From Clostridium ljungdahlii DSM 13528 (GTDB lineage: Bacteria > Bacillota > Clostridia > Clostridiales > Clostridiaceae): 64,000 nt of DNA. How positions within the stretch are numbered: the stretch's first letter is position 1; each line of letters begins with the position of its first letter. The notes below the pieces were generated by a model that did not search any database, was not told the origin of the DNA, and worked only from the letters and a program-made list of their open reading frames with translations. Positions 17,749 through 26,645 of the stretch are shown here, piece by piece. The DNA lies in the NCBI RefSeq assembly GCF_000143685.1, contig NC_014328.1, forward strand, positions 3,906,001 to 3,970,000, in the 5' to 3' direction. The translations under genes and the position numbers were made by a program.

Positions 17749-18115
17749 TGATTTTTTCCTCTATCCCACTATAAATTTGAACTTTTCTTGCAACATAATC
17801 TCTTGCTTCGAATAATTTCTCGATTTTTTGTTCTATAAACTCTAAATGTTCTTTCATAATATTTTTTCTTTCCGTAACCGTCTTATCTCCCATATACCTT
17901 AACCTAGCATATTCTTTCATCTTATTTATATTCATTCCTGTTGCCCTAAGTCTATTTATCATCTCAAGCCATTTCAAATCCTGTTCACTATAAATTCTCT
18001 TTCCTGATGAATTTCTTTTCACATCTATAATTAACCCAATACTTTCATAATATCTAAGGGTATGTGGTTTTAATTTAGTTGATCTTGATACGTCGTTTAT
18101 TTCCAGCTCCAACAT
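17732..18115 (-). CDS. MerR-family regulator, AdhR/NmlR-like
   Basis: 127 aa from the ATG at 18115, which has GGGAGGG five bases upstream; an upstream in-frame start is unsupported. The N-terminal winged helix-turn-helix reads THRL.RYYESIGLI style (KPHTLRYYESIGLI) and the C-terminal part is a long coiled coil. The AdhR/NmlR group senses aldehydes with a Cys in the I-K-C-L-R segment; here the aligned segment is INRLRATGM (R55) and the protein has no cysteine at all. Co-transcribed with the CMD gene. Confidence 0.85.
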   Translation of the reverse strand: MLELEINDVSRSTKLKPHTLRYYESIGLIIDVKRNSSGKRIYSEQDLKWLEMINRLRATGMNINKMKEYARLRYMGDKTVTERKNIMKEHLEFIEQKIEKLFEARDYVARKVQIYSGIEEKINGKGK

Positions 18116-18137
18116 AAAATCCCTCCCAATAACAAAA

Positions 18138-18168
18138 ATCATAGCACTTAAAGTGCACTTTAAGTCAA
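18138..18168 (-). promoter_or_regulatory. MerR-type promoter with 19 bp spacer and 20 bp palindrome
   Basis: On the minus strand TTGACT (18163-18168) and TATGAT (18138-18143) are 19 bp apart, the overlong spacer typical of MerR-activated promoters. The spacer contains the perfect palindrome ACTTAAAGTGCACTTTAAGT (18146-18165), which matches the AdhR operator pattern CTTAAAG-N4-CTTTAAG. Confidence 0.85.
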
Positions 18169-18214
18169 TAACAAAATGAAAACTTTTTTAGAATTCATTA
18201 CTTCTTTTCCATAT

Positions 18215-18251
18215 AAAAATAGGCGTCCTAAATAACGGACGCTTATTTTTA
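18215..18251. terminator. Bidirectional terminator
   Basis: GCGTCC (18223-18228) pairs with GGACGC (18237-18242), flanked by an A-run and a T-run that extend the stem. It sits just past the stop of the diguanylate cyclase gene and can end transcripts from that minus-strand gene. Confidence 0.75.
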
Positions 18252-18261
18252 TATACTATGC

Positions 18262-19449
18262 TTATGCACTGACAACCTTGTTACGACATTTTTTAGCTTC
18301 ATATAAAGCTTCATCTGCAGTCTTAATAAATTGTTCAATAGATAACATATCAGACGGAATAACAGTACAAATTCCTAAACTAATGGTAATATAATTAGAA
18401 ATAGAAGAATACATATGCGGAATAGCTAATTGCTCAACCTTTTTTCTCAATTGTTCTGCAAATTCCAGCGCACTTTCTTTTTCCATATGGGTAAGTACAA
18501 CAGCAAATTCCTCTCCCCCATATCTGGCAACAGTATCTGAGGAACGCCTTGCAGAAGATGAAAGTACCCTTGAAACTTGCCTTAAACAATCATCTCCAGC
18601 TTGATGACCATAACTATCATTAAATGCCTTAAAAAAATCAATATCTATCATAATTAATGACAGTGGTATAAAATAGCGTTTGCATCTATCCCATTCTGCT
18701 TCTATTGTTTTATCAAATACAAAACGGTTGAAGATACCTGTTAAACTATCAATTTGAGAAAGTTTTTCTAATTTTTGATTTACCCGCTTCAATTCATCGT
18801 TTTTTTTCTGTATTATTTTTCTATTATTAAAATCATCTACTTGATTTTTATATCTTATACATGATATCATCCAGGATATTATTAAAAAAGTAGTACTATT
18901 AATACAGTTTGCCCACAATATATCACTGGATTTCTGAAAATATGGCAGGAAAAAAAGAAATGGTAAATGGACAATCAAATACATAAGCAATAACGTAATT
19001 GGTTTAAAAATCGGAGTTACAGCAATTGCTATAATTGATATGGCATATACAATAATCTGTCCAGAAGATAACTGATCCAATAAAGATATACCTTCACACC
19101 AAAATAGTATCATGATTGTAAAAGATACCGAAGCAACATTAATACCCGTTTCATGTTTAGAAATGTTATTTTCTAATTTAACAAATATCAGTAAATACAC
19201 CACCATTACTAAAATTAGTAAAGTATACATAGTCGCATAATATATATGGGTTCTTGGTGGAAAAATATTTTTCCCTATAGTAAACAAAATTACAAGCTCT
19301 GCAGCCTCTATAACAATGAAAGTTACTGCCGTAATTTTTCCCCTAGTTAAATTAATCTCATTAATATTTACAACAAATTCTTCTTTGTGCTTGTCCAGTA
19401 CTGATGCCAATATAAAACTTCTTATCAATCTGAATATTTTAAAAAACAT
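18262..19449 (-). CDS. Membrane diguanylate cyclase
   Basis: 395 aa. About six hydrophobic helices (residues 40-205) precede a linker coil and a GGDEF domain (about 235-392). The active-site motif is GGEEF in ARYGGEEFAVV. An RxxD inhibitory site (RSSD) stands five residues upstream, so product-feedback-inhibited synthesis of c-di-GMP is expected. No EAL domain. The sensory ligand is unknown. The divergent upstream region holds structured element copy 3. Confidence 0.88.
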   Translation of the reverse strand: MFFKIFRLIRSFILASVLDKHKEEFVVNINEINLTRGKITAVTFIVIEAAELVILFTIGKNIFPPRTHIYYATMYTLLILVMVVYLLIFVKLENNISKHETGINVASVSFTIMILFWCEGISLLDQLSSGQIIVYAISIIAIAVTPIFKPITLLLMYLIVHLPFLFFLPYFQKSSDILWANCINSTTFLIISWMISCIRYKNQVDDFNNRKIIQKKNDELKRVNQKLEKLSQIDSLTGIFNRFVFDKTIEAEWDRCKRYFIPLSLIMIDIDFFKAFNDSYGHQAGDDCLRQVSRVLSSSARRSSDTVARYGGEEFAVVLTHMEKESALEFAEQLRKKVEQLAIPHMYSSISNYITISLGICTVIPSDMLSIEQFIKTADEALYEAKKCRNKVVSA

Positions 19450-19485
19450 CTTTTTTCACCTTTATTTGAAAGATTTTTATATCAT

Positions 19486-19664
19486 AAACAGAGTTCTTGG
19501 CATCAGATGGAGTTTTTGACTCCACCTGATGCTTATTAACAGGATTCTTAGTGCTTTAGCACTTAGAAGGCGTTATCCTTTAGGGAAAATCGTTATCCAT
19601 GGACGTAGCTACTCTTTACTCCCACTTGGAAAAGGAGTATTAGAGCAGGTAGTCATCGGATAAA
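19486..19664 (+). ncRNA. Structured intergenic element, copy 3 (type B)
   Basis: The 5' hairpin at 19500-19532 has 13 of 14 pairs around TTTTG. An extra GTGC-TTTA-GCAC hairpin and a duplicated TTATCC follow, then the domain closed by TTATCC (19593-19598) and GGATAA (19658-19663). It ends about 190 nt before the secreted-repeat gene and lies divergent to the cyclase gene. Confidence 0.6.
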
Positions 19665-19849
19665 CTACTTTTATCAATTAGCGTACAAATAAATTATATC
19701 ATCATTTATAAGAATTTTCTCCTACTATTTATTCTTCTTTTATCCATACTTATCAATGTTAACATCCTATTCACTTATTTGTAATAAAGCTGTCACAGAG
19801 CAGTGAGATTATGTGATAAATCAAAGAAATATTTAGGAGGTAATTAAAA

Positions 19850-20797
19850 ATGTTAAAAAGGAACCTTAAAATAATATCCGCTTTAGCCCTTGTAGTATCA
19901 ATTGGTACAGGGTTTACTACAGTTAATGCAGCTTCACTTTCTAGCAACACAGCAAAATCAACGTACTGTTCCAGTAAAAATTTCAAAACAAAAAATAGTA
20001 AAAATTTTCTAAAAGCTAAACTTGATCCTCTAGTAACCGCAGGTACCATCACTCAAGATCAAGAAACTGCCGCATTAAATCTTCTAACTCCTTCTAAAAC
20101 TGATAAAAAATCAAATGCTCAAAATTTCTTAAAGACTAAGCTTGATTCTCTAGTAACTGCAGGTACTATTACTCAAGATCAAGAAACCGCTGTATTAAAT
20201 CTTTTCACTCCTTCCTCAACTAATACAGGAAATAAAAATACTAAAAACTCATTAAATTCTAAACTTGATTCCTTAGTAACTGCAGGTACTATTACTCAAG
20301 ATCAGGAAACTGCTATTAAGAATTTATTTACTTCTAATAAGGACACTCAAGCTAAAAAAGAAAAGTCTACAAACTCATTGAAGACTACTCTTGATTCCTT
20401 GGTAACTTCAGGAACTATCACTCAAGATCAAGAAACTGCTATATTAAATAGCAGTAGTCAAGAAAAAGCTGAAAGAAAAGCTGAGATGGATAAAGTCAAA
20501 AATATGACTCAAACTGAACGTAAAGCTTATCTTCAAAGTAAAAAAACTGCAAGAAAAACTAACTTCTTAGACTCTCTAGTAACTTCAGGCACTATTACCA
20601 AAGATCAAGAAACTGCTATAAAAAATCTACTTACTTCTAATAAAAATGCAAACATTCAAGCTAAGAAAGAAAAACTTACAACTTTCTTAAAGACTAAACT
20701 TGATACTCTAGTAACTTCAGGCTCCATTACTCAAGATCAAGAAACTGCTATGATAAATGCTTTAACAGCTTCTACTAGTAAAAGTACAAAAAATTGA
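19850..20797 (+). CDS. Secreted protein with six tandem repeats
   Basis: 315 aa with a clear signal peptide (residues 1-28, cleavage near VNA-A). The mature part is built from six units of about 30-45 aa with the core LDSLVTAGTITQDQETA, five with short Lys/Ser-rich linkers and one preceded by a longer charged insert (about residues 200-240). AGGAGG is 11 bases before the ATG. The units resemble short helix-turn-helix repeats of secreted clostridial proteins. Function unknown; the strong repeat conservation suggests a multivalent binding or structural role outside the cell. Confidence 0.8.
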   Translation: MLKRNLKIISALALVVSIGTGFTTVNAASLSSNTAKSTYCSSKNFKTKNSKNFLKAKLDPLVTAGTITQDQETAALNLLTPSKTDKKSNAQNFLKTKLDSLVTAGTITQDQETAVLNLFTPSSTNTGNKNTKNSLNSKLDSLVTAGTITQDQETAIKNLFTSNKDTQAKKEKSTNSLKTTLDSLVTSGTITQDQETAILNSSSQEKAERKAEMDKVKNMTQTERKAYLQSKKTARKTNFLDSLVTSGTITKDQETAIKNLLTSNKNANIQAKKEKLTTFLKTKLDTLVTSGSITQDQETAMINALTASTSKSTKN

Positions 20798-20811
20798 AAA
20801 TAGTTTTTAAT

Positions 20812-20846
20812 AAAAAATGTGATTATTTTATATGGTCACATTTTTT
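20812..20846 (+). terminator. Rho-independent terminator
   Basis: Arms AAAAAATGTGA and TCACATTTTTT, perfect, 15 nt after the stop of the secreted-repeat gene and followed by more T. Confidence 0.8.
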
Positions 20847-20884
20847 ATACAATTCAGCTAAGGAAAAGGAAATAGGTTTTAGGC

Positions 20885-21049
20885 CTATTTCTTTTTCTGG
20901 TACTTTATAACGGCTGATATGTCCGCCTTTAGATCTTCAACAGATTTCACTAAAAGATCAATCTTATTTTCAAATCTTATAAGCAAATATATACTAACTG
21001 CTATGGGAAACCCAACGGTACTGATTAAGCTAACCAGCTGGTCATACAT
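20885..21049 (-). CDS. YvrJ-family small membrane protein
   Basis: 54 aa from the ATG at 21049, which has AAGGTG six bases upstream. The hallmark LIS.VGFPIAVSIYLLIRFE segment forms one transmembrane helix, followed by an amphipathic helix. YvrJ proteins occur near bacteriocin or holin-like genes in Firmicutes, but their function is not established. A GAAATAGG/CCTATTTC hairpin overlaps its 3' end. Confidence 0.75.
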   Translation of the reverse strand: MYDQLVSLISTVGFPIAVSIYLLIRFENKIDLLVKSVEDLKADISAVIKYQKKK

Positions 21050-21111
21050 AAATATCACCTTCCCTTTTGCCATTATAAATAATATATATGCTATTTTAAA
21101 TATTTTTCCAA

Positions 21112-21759
21112 TTAATTGTGAATTGATTTGGCAGCTCTAATTATTTCATCAGCTGCTTCAGAACATAATCCTGCTAAATCTTCTACATGCAGCTCTTTAA
21201 CTGCAGAACAATCGTAAAGAATAGTAGCATCTGCTGGAAACTCCTCATCTGCTGTCCATAGCCCAAAGGCCATAGGCACATTAGGTAATATATCAATCTT
21301 TATACCCACATCTCCAACATCAACTTTTTTTCCACCTAGTTTAAGACCAGCTTCCAAGAAAAGGTCTCCCTTATGCCCAAAAAACTCAACTAATTTATCT
21401 ATACCTTTTTTTGCAAATCCCTGATAAGCATGACCAACTCCTTCTAATTCTCTAAGAGGCACCCACTTATTTGTTAAGCTGCTATTAGTAGCCCTGTATA
21501 AATAACTAAGCATAAGCATTTTTAGCATAAGCATTGTATTTATATCTACAGATGGATCTTTATCTTCATTATTCTTTAATACAATATTCCCCTCTGGATA
21601 AGAAATTAAGTATTCTTTGTTAAAACAGGTTAATGTAAATTGTTTTTTTTCAGAGTCATAATAAGCCCTACTTCTTTTAGCCACTTCTTCTGGATCATAT
21701 TTAACAAATTCCTTACACATATTTTCATAACAAATCTCATAATTATTTTCCTTATTCAT
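21112..21759 (-). CDS. DUF3786 protein
   Basis: 215 aa from the ATG at 21759, with AAGGGGTG upstream. It matches the DUF3786 family seen in acetogens and other strict anaerobes: VPLRELEGVGHAYQGFAKKGID in the middle and the FPADATILYD segment near the C-terminus. Soluble, with a few scattered cysteines. A link to corrinoid or C1 metabolism has been suggested by genomic neighbourhoods elsewhere; nothing nearby here supports it. Confidence 0.75.
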   Translation of the reverse strand: MNKENNYEICYENMCKEFVKYDPEEVAKRSRAYYDSEKKQFTLTCFNKEYLISYPEGNIVLKNNEDKDPSVDINTMLMLKMLMLSYLYRATNSSLTNKWVPLRELEGVGHAYQGFAKKGIDKLVEFFGHKGDLFLEAGLKLGGKKVDVGDVGIKIDILPNVPMAFGLWTADEEFPADATILYDCSAVKELHVEDLAGLCSEAADEIIRAAKSIHN

Positions 21760-21899
21760 ATTTTCACCCCTTAAATACATAATAACATATATTACTAATA
21801 GTTTTTGCCTAACTTATAATAAATACACTTGCATTTGCTGAAAATATATGATAATATTTATTTATTAATAATTTATATTAATAAGAAGGAGATGGCAAA

Positions 21900-22310
21900 A
21901 TGGCATTTAAATGGAAAGAAGAATTCAATTTAAATATCGATGAAATAGATAAACAACATAAAAAACTAATGGAAATAGGAAAAAAAGCCTATGATATTGC
22001 AATATTAGATGATGGATATGACAGATATGATGAAATAATGACAATACTTGATGAGCTTTTAGAATATACAAAATATCATTTTGAGTATGAAGAAAATATG
22101 CTAAAAAAATATAATTACGATCATATTCACGATCAAGAAGAAGAACATGGATTTTATGTATATAAAATAAATGAAGTTTCTTCTAGAGAGGATATAGATG
22201 ATAATCAAAGAAAAGTAATATTAGAAATTATAGACTTTTTATCTGAATGGATCAGTAATCATATTATGATAGCAGACAGAAAATATGCAGTATTTTTAAA
22301 AACTGTTTAA
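21900..22310 (+). CDS. Bacteriohemerythrin
   Basis: 136 aa four-helix di-iron O2-binding protein. Likely ligands are H20 (DKQH), H60 and E64 (YHFEYEE), H83, H121 and D126 (HIMIAD). The third-helix pair reads HIHDQEEEH, so the usual HxxxH spacing is not exact and Q79 stands where the first His is expected. AGGAGATG precedes the ATG. In an anaerobe it probably buffers oxygen. Confidence 0.82.
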   Translation: MAFKWKEEFNLNIDEIDKQHKKLMEIGKKAYDIAILDDGYDRYDEIMTILDELLEYTKYHFEYEENMLKKYNYDHIHDQEEEHGFYVYKINEVSSREDIDDNQRKVILEIIDFLSEWISNHIMIADRKYAVFLKTV

Positions 22311-22325
22311 CCAAGTTATTCTTAA

Positions 22326-22363
22326 ACACAGATGGAAAAGGAATTTCCTCTCTCCATCTGTGT
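22326..22363 (+). terminator. Hairpin after hemerythrin gene
   Basis: Arms ACACAGATGGA and TCCATCTGTGT are perfect; the loop carries a small GGAA/TTCC pair. Its arm resembles the 5' hairpin of the type B structured elements, so it may instead be a degraded copy; the conserved TTATCC/GGATAA domain is absent. Confidence 0.5.
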
Positions 22364-22462
22364 CTTATTAATAGTATTCTTAATATCTTTCTTACCCAAG
22401 TGTGTATCAGCCGTTATGCACAGCATACAAACGTAAAATCATACTAGTAACTTTAATTTCTA

Positions 22463-23632
22463 TTATTTCACACCTATTGACTCTTGCTTTGATGTCTTTA
22501 GATTAAACAATGATTGAACAATTGAGTAAATCACAAGACATACAGCGCCAAATACAAATGGAAATCTCATAGATGATATATTAAAAGTATTCTTAACAAA
22601 AGCAAAGAAGAAGCTTGAAACAAAACCACCTATGCTCATAAATGCAAGAGCTATAGAAATTGCAAAAGGCTGTGCTGACTGAGGCACCGGCATACCAACA
22701 TACATAATTACAGCTGGCACCACAAGTCCAAATCCCATTCCAACAATAGTTGTTGCAATAGTAAACATAAAAACGCTATTTCCATAGATCAAAATCACAA
22801 ATCCTATAGCATGGAGAACCGTTCCTACAACTATGGTGTACTTTGTAGCCACATGATATAATTTTCCAAAAATTGCACCAGTTAACATCCCACCTATAGA
22901 GAACATAGTAAGTGCCATCGCTGCACTAGCTGAAGTTCCCAATTTATTATCAACTATTAAAGATGATATACCCGTTAACATTGGGTAATTTATTAAAGTA
23001 TAAACCAGGAAAATTATTGACCATACATATACCATACCAGGCATCTTTACTTTTTCATTCTTTGCCTTTTCTACCTTTGCAGGCTCAGGTAACATGAAAA
23101 TAACTACGATAAGAGATATAACAGCCAAAAGATAAGTTAAAAAGGTAGTTCGCCAGCTAATAACACATAAAAATCCTCCAAGTATTTGGAATACGATACC
23201 ACCTATATTCTGAATAACACTATTGTAACCCATGAGGTTTTCTACATCTTTTCCTTGGAAAAAGTTCATAATAAGTGCTGATGGAATTGGAGATATTAAA
23301 CCTACCCCAGCTCCCAATATAGCCCTCATAATAAGAATTACAACAAAGCTATTTGTAAAATAAGGGAAAGCACCACCAATGATAGTAAGAATTATTCCAA
23401 TAATGGTAACACTTCTAAATGTCATAATATTACCGGCTAATTTTCCTCCTATCATTGAAAATGGAATCGTGGTTAAACATGGTAATGTAGCTATAAGTAC
23501 CACTACACTAAAATCTATTTTGGGGAAAGCCTGACCTATACTTGCAAGTGCAGGAGAAGTTGCTCCTTGTGCCATAACTAGAAATGAAAAAGAAAATATT
23601 GCGAATATAGTTGCTGATTTACCTTTACTCAT
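22463..23632 (-). CDS. MFS transporter
   Basis: 389 aa with twelve predicted helices. The motif between helices 2 and 3 (GGKLAGNIMTFRS) and the symmetric segment between helices 8 and 9 support the major facilitator fold. No ligand motif. Its start codon is overlapped by the stop of a 36-codon upstream frame, implying translational coupling. Confidence 0.82.
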   Translation of the reverse strand: MSKGKSATIFAIFSFSFLVMAQGATSPALASIGQAFPKIDFSVVVLIATLPCLTTIPFSMIGGKLAGNIMTFRSVTIIGIILTIIGGAFPYFTNSFVVILIMRAILGAGVGLISPIPSALIMNFFQGKDVENLMGYNSVIQNIGGIVFQILGGFLCVISWRTTFLTYLLAVISLIVVIFMLPEPAKVEKAKNEKVKMPGMVYVWSIIFLVYTLINYPMLTGISSLIVDNKLGTSASAAMALTMFSIGGMLTGAIFGKLYHVATKYTIVVGTVLHAIGFVILIYGNSVFMFTIATTIVGMGFGLVVPAVIMYVGMPVPQSAQPFAISIALAFMSIGGFVSSFFFAFVKNTFNISSMRFPFVFGAVCLVIYSIVQSLFNLKTSKQESIGVK

Positions 23633-23735
23633 AACTTAAACTCCCTTCTTCGCTCTTTGATTTTAAAAAACTTTTCATATTTAGTGCGGCCATCATTCTT
23701 TTATCACGTATTGCAGTCATCTCTTTTGGTATCAT
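23625..23735 (-). CDS. Small upstream frame coupled to MFS gene
   Basis: 36 codons with GGGGGTG eight bases before the ATG; its TAA lies inside the start region of the MFS gene (8 nt overlap). The product is basic and rich in Met, Lys and Ser and has no recognised family. It could be a leader peptide setting MFS translation, or the remnant of a larger gene. Confidence 0.5.
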   Translation of the reverse strand: MIPKEMTAIRDKRMMAALNMKSFLKSKSEEGSLSYE

Positions 23736-23913
23736 GTTATTTCACCCCCATAATTTTTTGAAATAAACTTGAACATTTTAAATCTTCTATATGTATATAG
23801 TATAATATTTATACGTTTACATTTCACCCTACATGATGTAGAAATTTACAACGATATTTTATACATTTATGTAAGATAAAATTTTTGTATACTAATAAAT
23901 ATAAATTGAATAC

Positions 23914-24885
23914 TCATTTATTATTTTGCACTTCTAATTTTTTATATGTTTTAAGCTTTTCTAAATTGTTTTCATTTAAAATAATTATTCTTGCTCCTTT
24001 AGCAAAGCCTTTTTTTCCGTAAGAGTTATATCCTGTCTTACGCCCATATCCTAAAGTAATACCATTTAAATCTCCTATATAATCGTTAGTATGATCATGC
24101 CCTACAAATACTCCTTTAACATCCCCCATTTCAATAAGTGCAGAAAACAATCCACTATCAACAGCTTGTGGAGATTCTTTTTCATTTCTTTCTCCTATAG
24201 CTTTTCCACTTTGCCATACCTTATATTGCTGCTGCAGTGGAATATGAAAAAACATAAGTGATGGAATTATCTTGCCAAATTGTTTTTTTAGATTAGTTGA
24301 TAATTTTTTATACCAATCTATTTGTTCTTTTCTTATATACCCATACCCTTTTATGTCATAGCTGCCTGAATCAATCATGTAAATGTTAAATATAGGCTTA
24401 TCATTTTTAAAATCCTTGATGATGAGATTATAGTCTCCTGCTCTACCAATTACACTTGAAAAGCTTTGACTAAGATTATACTTGTACGACATGTACATTT
24501 TCATCTGGTTTTTTCTATTTGCCATACATAATTCATCATCATGATTACCTAAAACTACTGCCCAGGGCATCTTTCTATCTTCCATTGGTTTTGCAATATT
24601 TACAATTGCCTTTTTAACTTCTTCTTTTAGTTTACAAAACCTACCGTCTATAATATCTCCAGTTAGCACAACAAGGTCTGGCTGTTCAGTATCTAACACA
24701 TTTTCCATAAGTCTTATAGTTTTTTTATTTTTGAAAGAATACTCGTGTAAATCTGTAAATTGAACAATTTTAAATTCCCCATTTTGATTGAATTTCAAAT
24801 TAATTTTCTGTGGAATTACTTTATACTTTCTTTTAAAAATACCATTAAAAAAAGTTAGTATTGATTTTAATACATTATCTATCAT
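23914..24885 (-). CDS. Metallophosphoesterase
   Basis: 323 aa calcineurin-like phosphoesterase. Metal motifs in order: FTDLHE (residues about 41-46), GDIID, GNHDDE, FHIPL and GHDHTND. An N-terminal hydrophobic stretch (about residues 5-15) is short and may be a weak anchor. Relatives act on UDP-diacylglucosamine or cyclic nucleotides; the substrate here is unknown. Confidence 0.82.
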   Translation of the reverse strand: MIDNVLKSILTFFNGIFKRKYKVIPQKINLKFNQNGEFKIVQFTDLHEYSFKNKKTIRLMENVLDTEQPDLVVLTGDIIDGRFCKLKEEVKKAIVNIAKPMEDRKMPWAVVLGNHDDELCMANRKNQMKMYMSYKYNLSQSFSSVIGRAGDYNLIIKDFKNDKPIFNIYMIDSGSYDIKGYGYIRKEQIDWYKKLSTNLKKQFGKIIPSLMFFHIPLQQQYKVWQSGKAIGERNEKESPQAVDSGLFSALIEMGDVKGVFVGHDHTNDYIGDLNGITLGYGRKTGYNSYGKKGFAKGARIIILNENNLEKLKTYKKLEVQNNK

Positions 24886-24921
24886 TTTATACCTCCATAA
24901 TTAAATTTTTAGACAAAAATA

Positions 24922-24956
24922 AAAGGAAGCCTTTCTGCAGATAAAGTGCTTCCTTT
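24922..24956. terminator. Hairpin, dispersed-repeat type
   Basis: AAAGGAAGC/GCTTCCTTT with an inner CTTT/AAAG pair around CTGCAGAT. A close copy with flanking identity lies at 46935-46980, so this may be a mobile or dispersed element. On the plus strand it resembles a terminator. Confidence 0.5.
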
Positions 24957-25102
24957 GTTAATATATATAATTATTCAAAATCAATTTTATATAATCCACT
25001 TTCTATTTTTAAATTATGATAGGAATGTTTATTTTATTACCTATGAGATAGTCCAAATTTGAATTCAATTTGAACTATCTTATAATACACAAATTAAAAA
25101 TG

Positions 25103-25291
25103 TTATTTATTATCATCTTTAATAATTGGCTTTCCATCTTTATCAACTAACAATGTTAATCCCCCAGCATATCCATCATAACTAAATAAATATTCAACTC
25201 CTGTTTCTTTATCTACTATTATCTTATATCCAGCTGTAGCACCCTCTTTAAAAATTACCTCAAATCTTTTATTAGACTTTTCACCAAACAT
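25103..25291 (-). CDS. DUF6440 small protein
   Basis: 62 aa, predicted beta-rich and soluble. It matches the family pattern RFEV..KEG...G.KI.VDKETGV.YLF...GYAGGLT.L.DKDGKP. AAAGGAGG stands well placed before the ATG. Function unknown; common in Firmicutes as a stand-alone small gene. Confidence 0.72.
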   Translation of the reverse strand: MFGEKSNKRFEVIFKEGATAGYKIIVDKETGVEYLFSYDGYAGGLTLLVDKDGKPIIKDDNK

Positions 25292-25500
25292 TCTTTACTT
25301 CCTCCTTTCAAGATTGAAGAAATTTACCGCTGCTCATTAACCTATAAGTAAATTATATCATTTTATACAATATCTCTCTATTACTTTTCATGACAATTAT
25401 CCTAACTTCTCATCAATTACCATAATACCTTTTTCTTTTAATTATTGATTTAAATAAGAATAGTATATAACATTACTACAAATAATATTAAAAAGAAACC

Positions 25501-25644
25501 TTATCCGATCGCTACCATTGCTAACACCCCCATCTTCTTCAAAGGGGATAAGCACTGCTACGCGCCTGGATAAGTTCTTCTAAAGTTCAGATGGAGAAAA
25601 GGTATTCCTTATAAGCAAACCCCACCTGAACCTAAGAATCTCTT
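25501..25644 (-). ncRNA. Structured intergenic element, copy 4 (type A)
   Basis: On the minus strand a TTCAGGTGG/CCATCTGAA stem encloses an AAGG-AATA-CCTT hairpin, then a domain closed by TTATCC and GGATAA (25501-25506 as TTATCC on plus). About 90 percent identical to copy 2, with compensating changes in the first stem. It lies between divergent genes at 25291 and 25682. Confidence 0.6.
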
Positions 25645-25681
25645 GATGAAGTAATATCAAAAATACAGGTGAGGTGTTAGT

Positions 25682-25912
25682 ATGAGTGACAAATCTAAAG
25701 TTATAAAGGTAAAGAAAAATTCTCAGGGAGATATAACTGATGTAATGCTTGAAAATGGAAATATATATTCAATAGATGAAGCAATAATGATGACAAAGGA
25801 CGGCTTAATAGAGGGCATAAATGTTGGAAAGGCCAAAAATGGTAGAGAATATTTGAGAAGCAATCCTAATGGGGATGAAAGTGATAACCTAGACAATAAA
25901 CCAATTTTTTAA
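25682..25912 (+). CDS. DUF3892 small protein
   Basis: 76 aa matching DUF3892: the N-terminal I.KV.KN..GDITDVMLENG segment, then DEAI...KDGLIEGINVGKAKNGREYLRS.PNG. AGGTGAGG precedes the ATG. Cytosolic, function unknown, often a regulated small gene in clostridia and bacilli. Confidence 0.72.
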   Translation: MSDKSKVIKVKKNSQGDITDVMLENGNIYSIDEAIMMTKDGLIEGINVGKAKNGREYLRSNPNGDESDNLDNKPIF

Positions 25913-26128
25913 CCTTTAAGTAAAAACGTGTTAAATTTTTTATCTACACCTAAATAAAAGAATATCGAAATATGACTAGAGTGTCTGTTATACTAATTTC
26001 TTAGTGCAATAGACACTTCATAATTGTATAAAATTCAATGTTGAATATTACGAGCGGATTCTTCTTTATAATGAATGGTGTTATAATATTGTGTATAATA
26101 ATTCTATTATAGAGAGGACGTGTCAAGC

Positions 26129-26542
26129 TTGTACATAAATGAAACAAAGGTAGTTGTTAGATATGCAGAAACTGATAAGATGGGTATAGTTCATCATTCT
26201 AATTATTATATATACTTTGAAGAAGCTAGAACACAGTTTATAAAAAAGACTGGTATAAGTTATTCACAAATGGAGAAAGACGGTATAATGTTTCCTCTAG
26301 TTGAAAGTAACTGCAGATACTTACAGGGTGCAAAATATGAAGATAAACTACTAATAAAAACTTGGATTAAAGAATTAACACCAGTTAAAGCAAAATTTAA
26401 CTACTCGGTTATTAGAGAAAACGACCAAAAGGAAATTGCAAAAGGAAGCACATTACACGCTTTTGTTAATAATAACTTTAAAATAATTAATTTAAAGAAA
26501 AATCATACAGAACTATTTGAAAAATTACAGTCACTAATATAA
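26129..26542 (+). CDS. Acyl-CoA thioesterase, YbgC/4HBT family
   Basis: About 137 aa hotdog-fold thioesterase. The active-site segment VRYAETDKMGIVHHSNYYIYFEEAR lies at the N-terminus, with the catalytic Asp in ETDKMG. I chose the TTG at 26129 because AGAGAGG is 11 bases upstream; a GTG three codons earlier is only 2 bases from it. Hydrolyses acyl-CoA; chain length not predictable. Confidence 0.82.
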   Translation: MYINETKVVVRYAETDKMGIVHHSNYYIYFEEARTQFIKKTGISYSQMEKDGIMFPLVESNCRYLQGAKYEDKLLIKTWIKELTPVKAKFNYSVIRENDQKEIAKGSTLHAFVNNNFKIINLKKNHTELFEKLQSLI

Positions 26543-26645
26543 TAAAAAGGAAGTTAGTTGCTATTAATAATAGTTTAATGTATGTTCTAAAGATAATAAT
26601 ATTTCAATTATCAAATAAAATAATTTATATAGGAATAGTGTATTT

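Noticed and set aside
22326..22363. Counted as a further copy of the structured element
   Set aside because: Only the first hairpin is similar; the TTATCC/GGATAA domain is missing, so I list it as a terminator.
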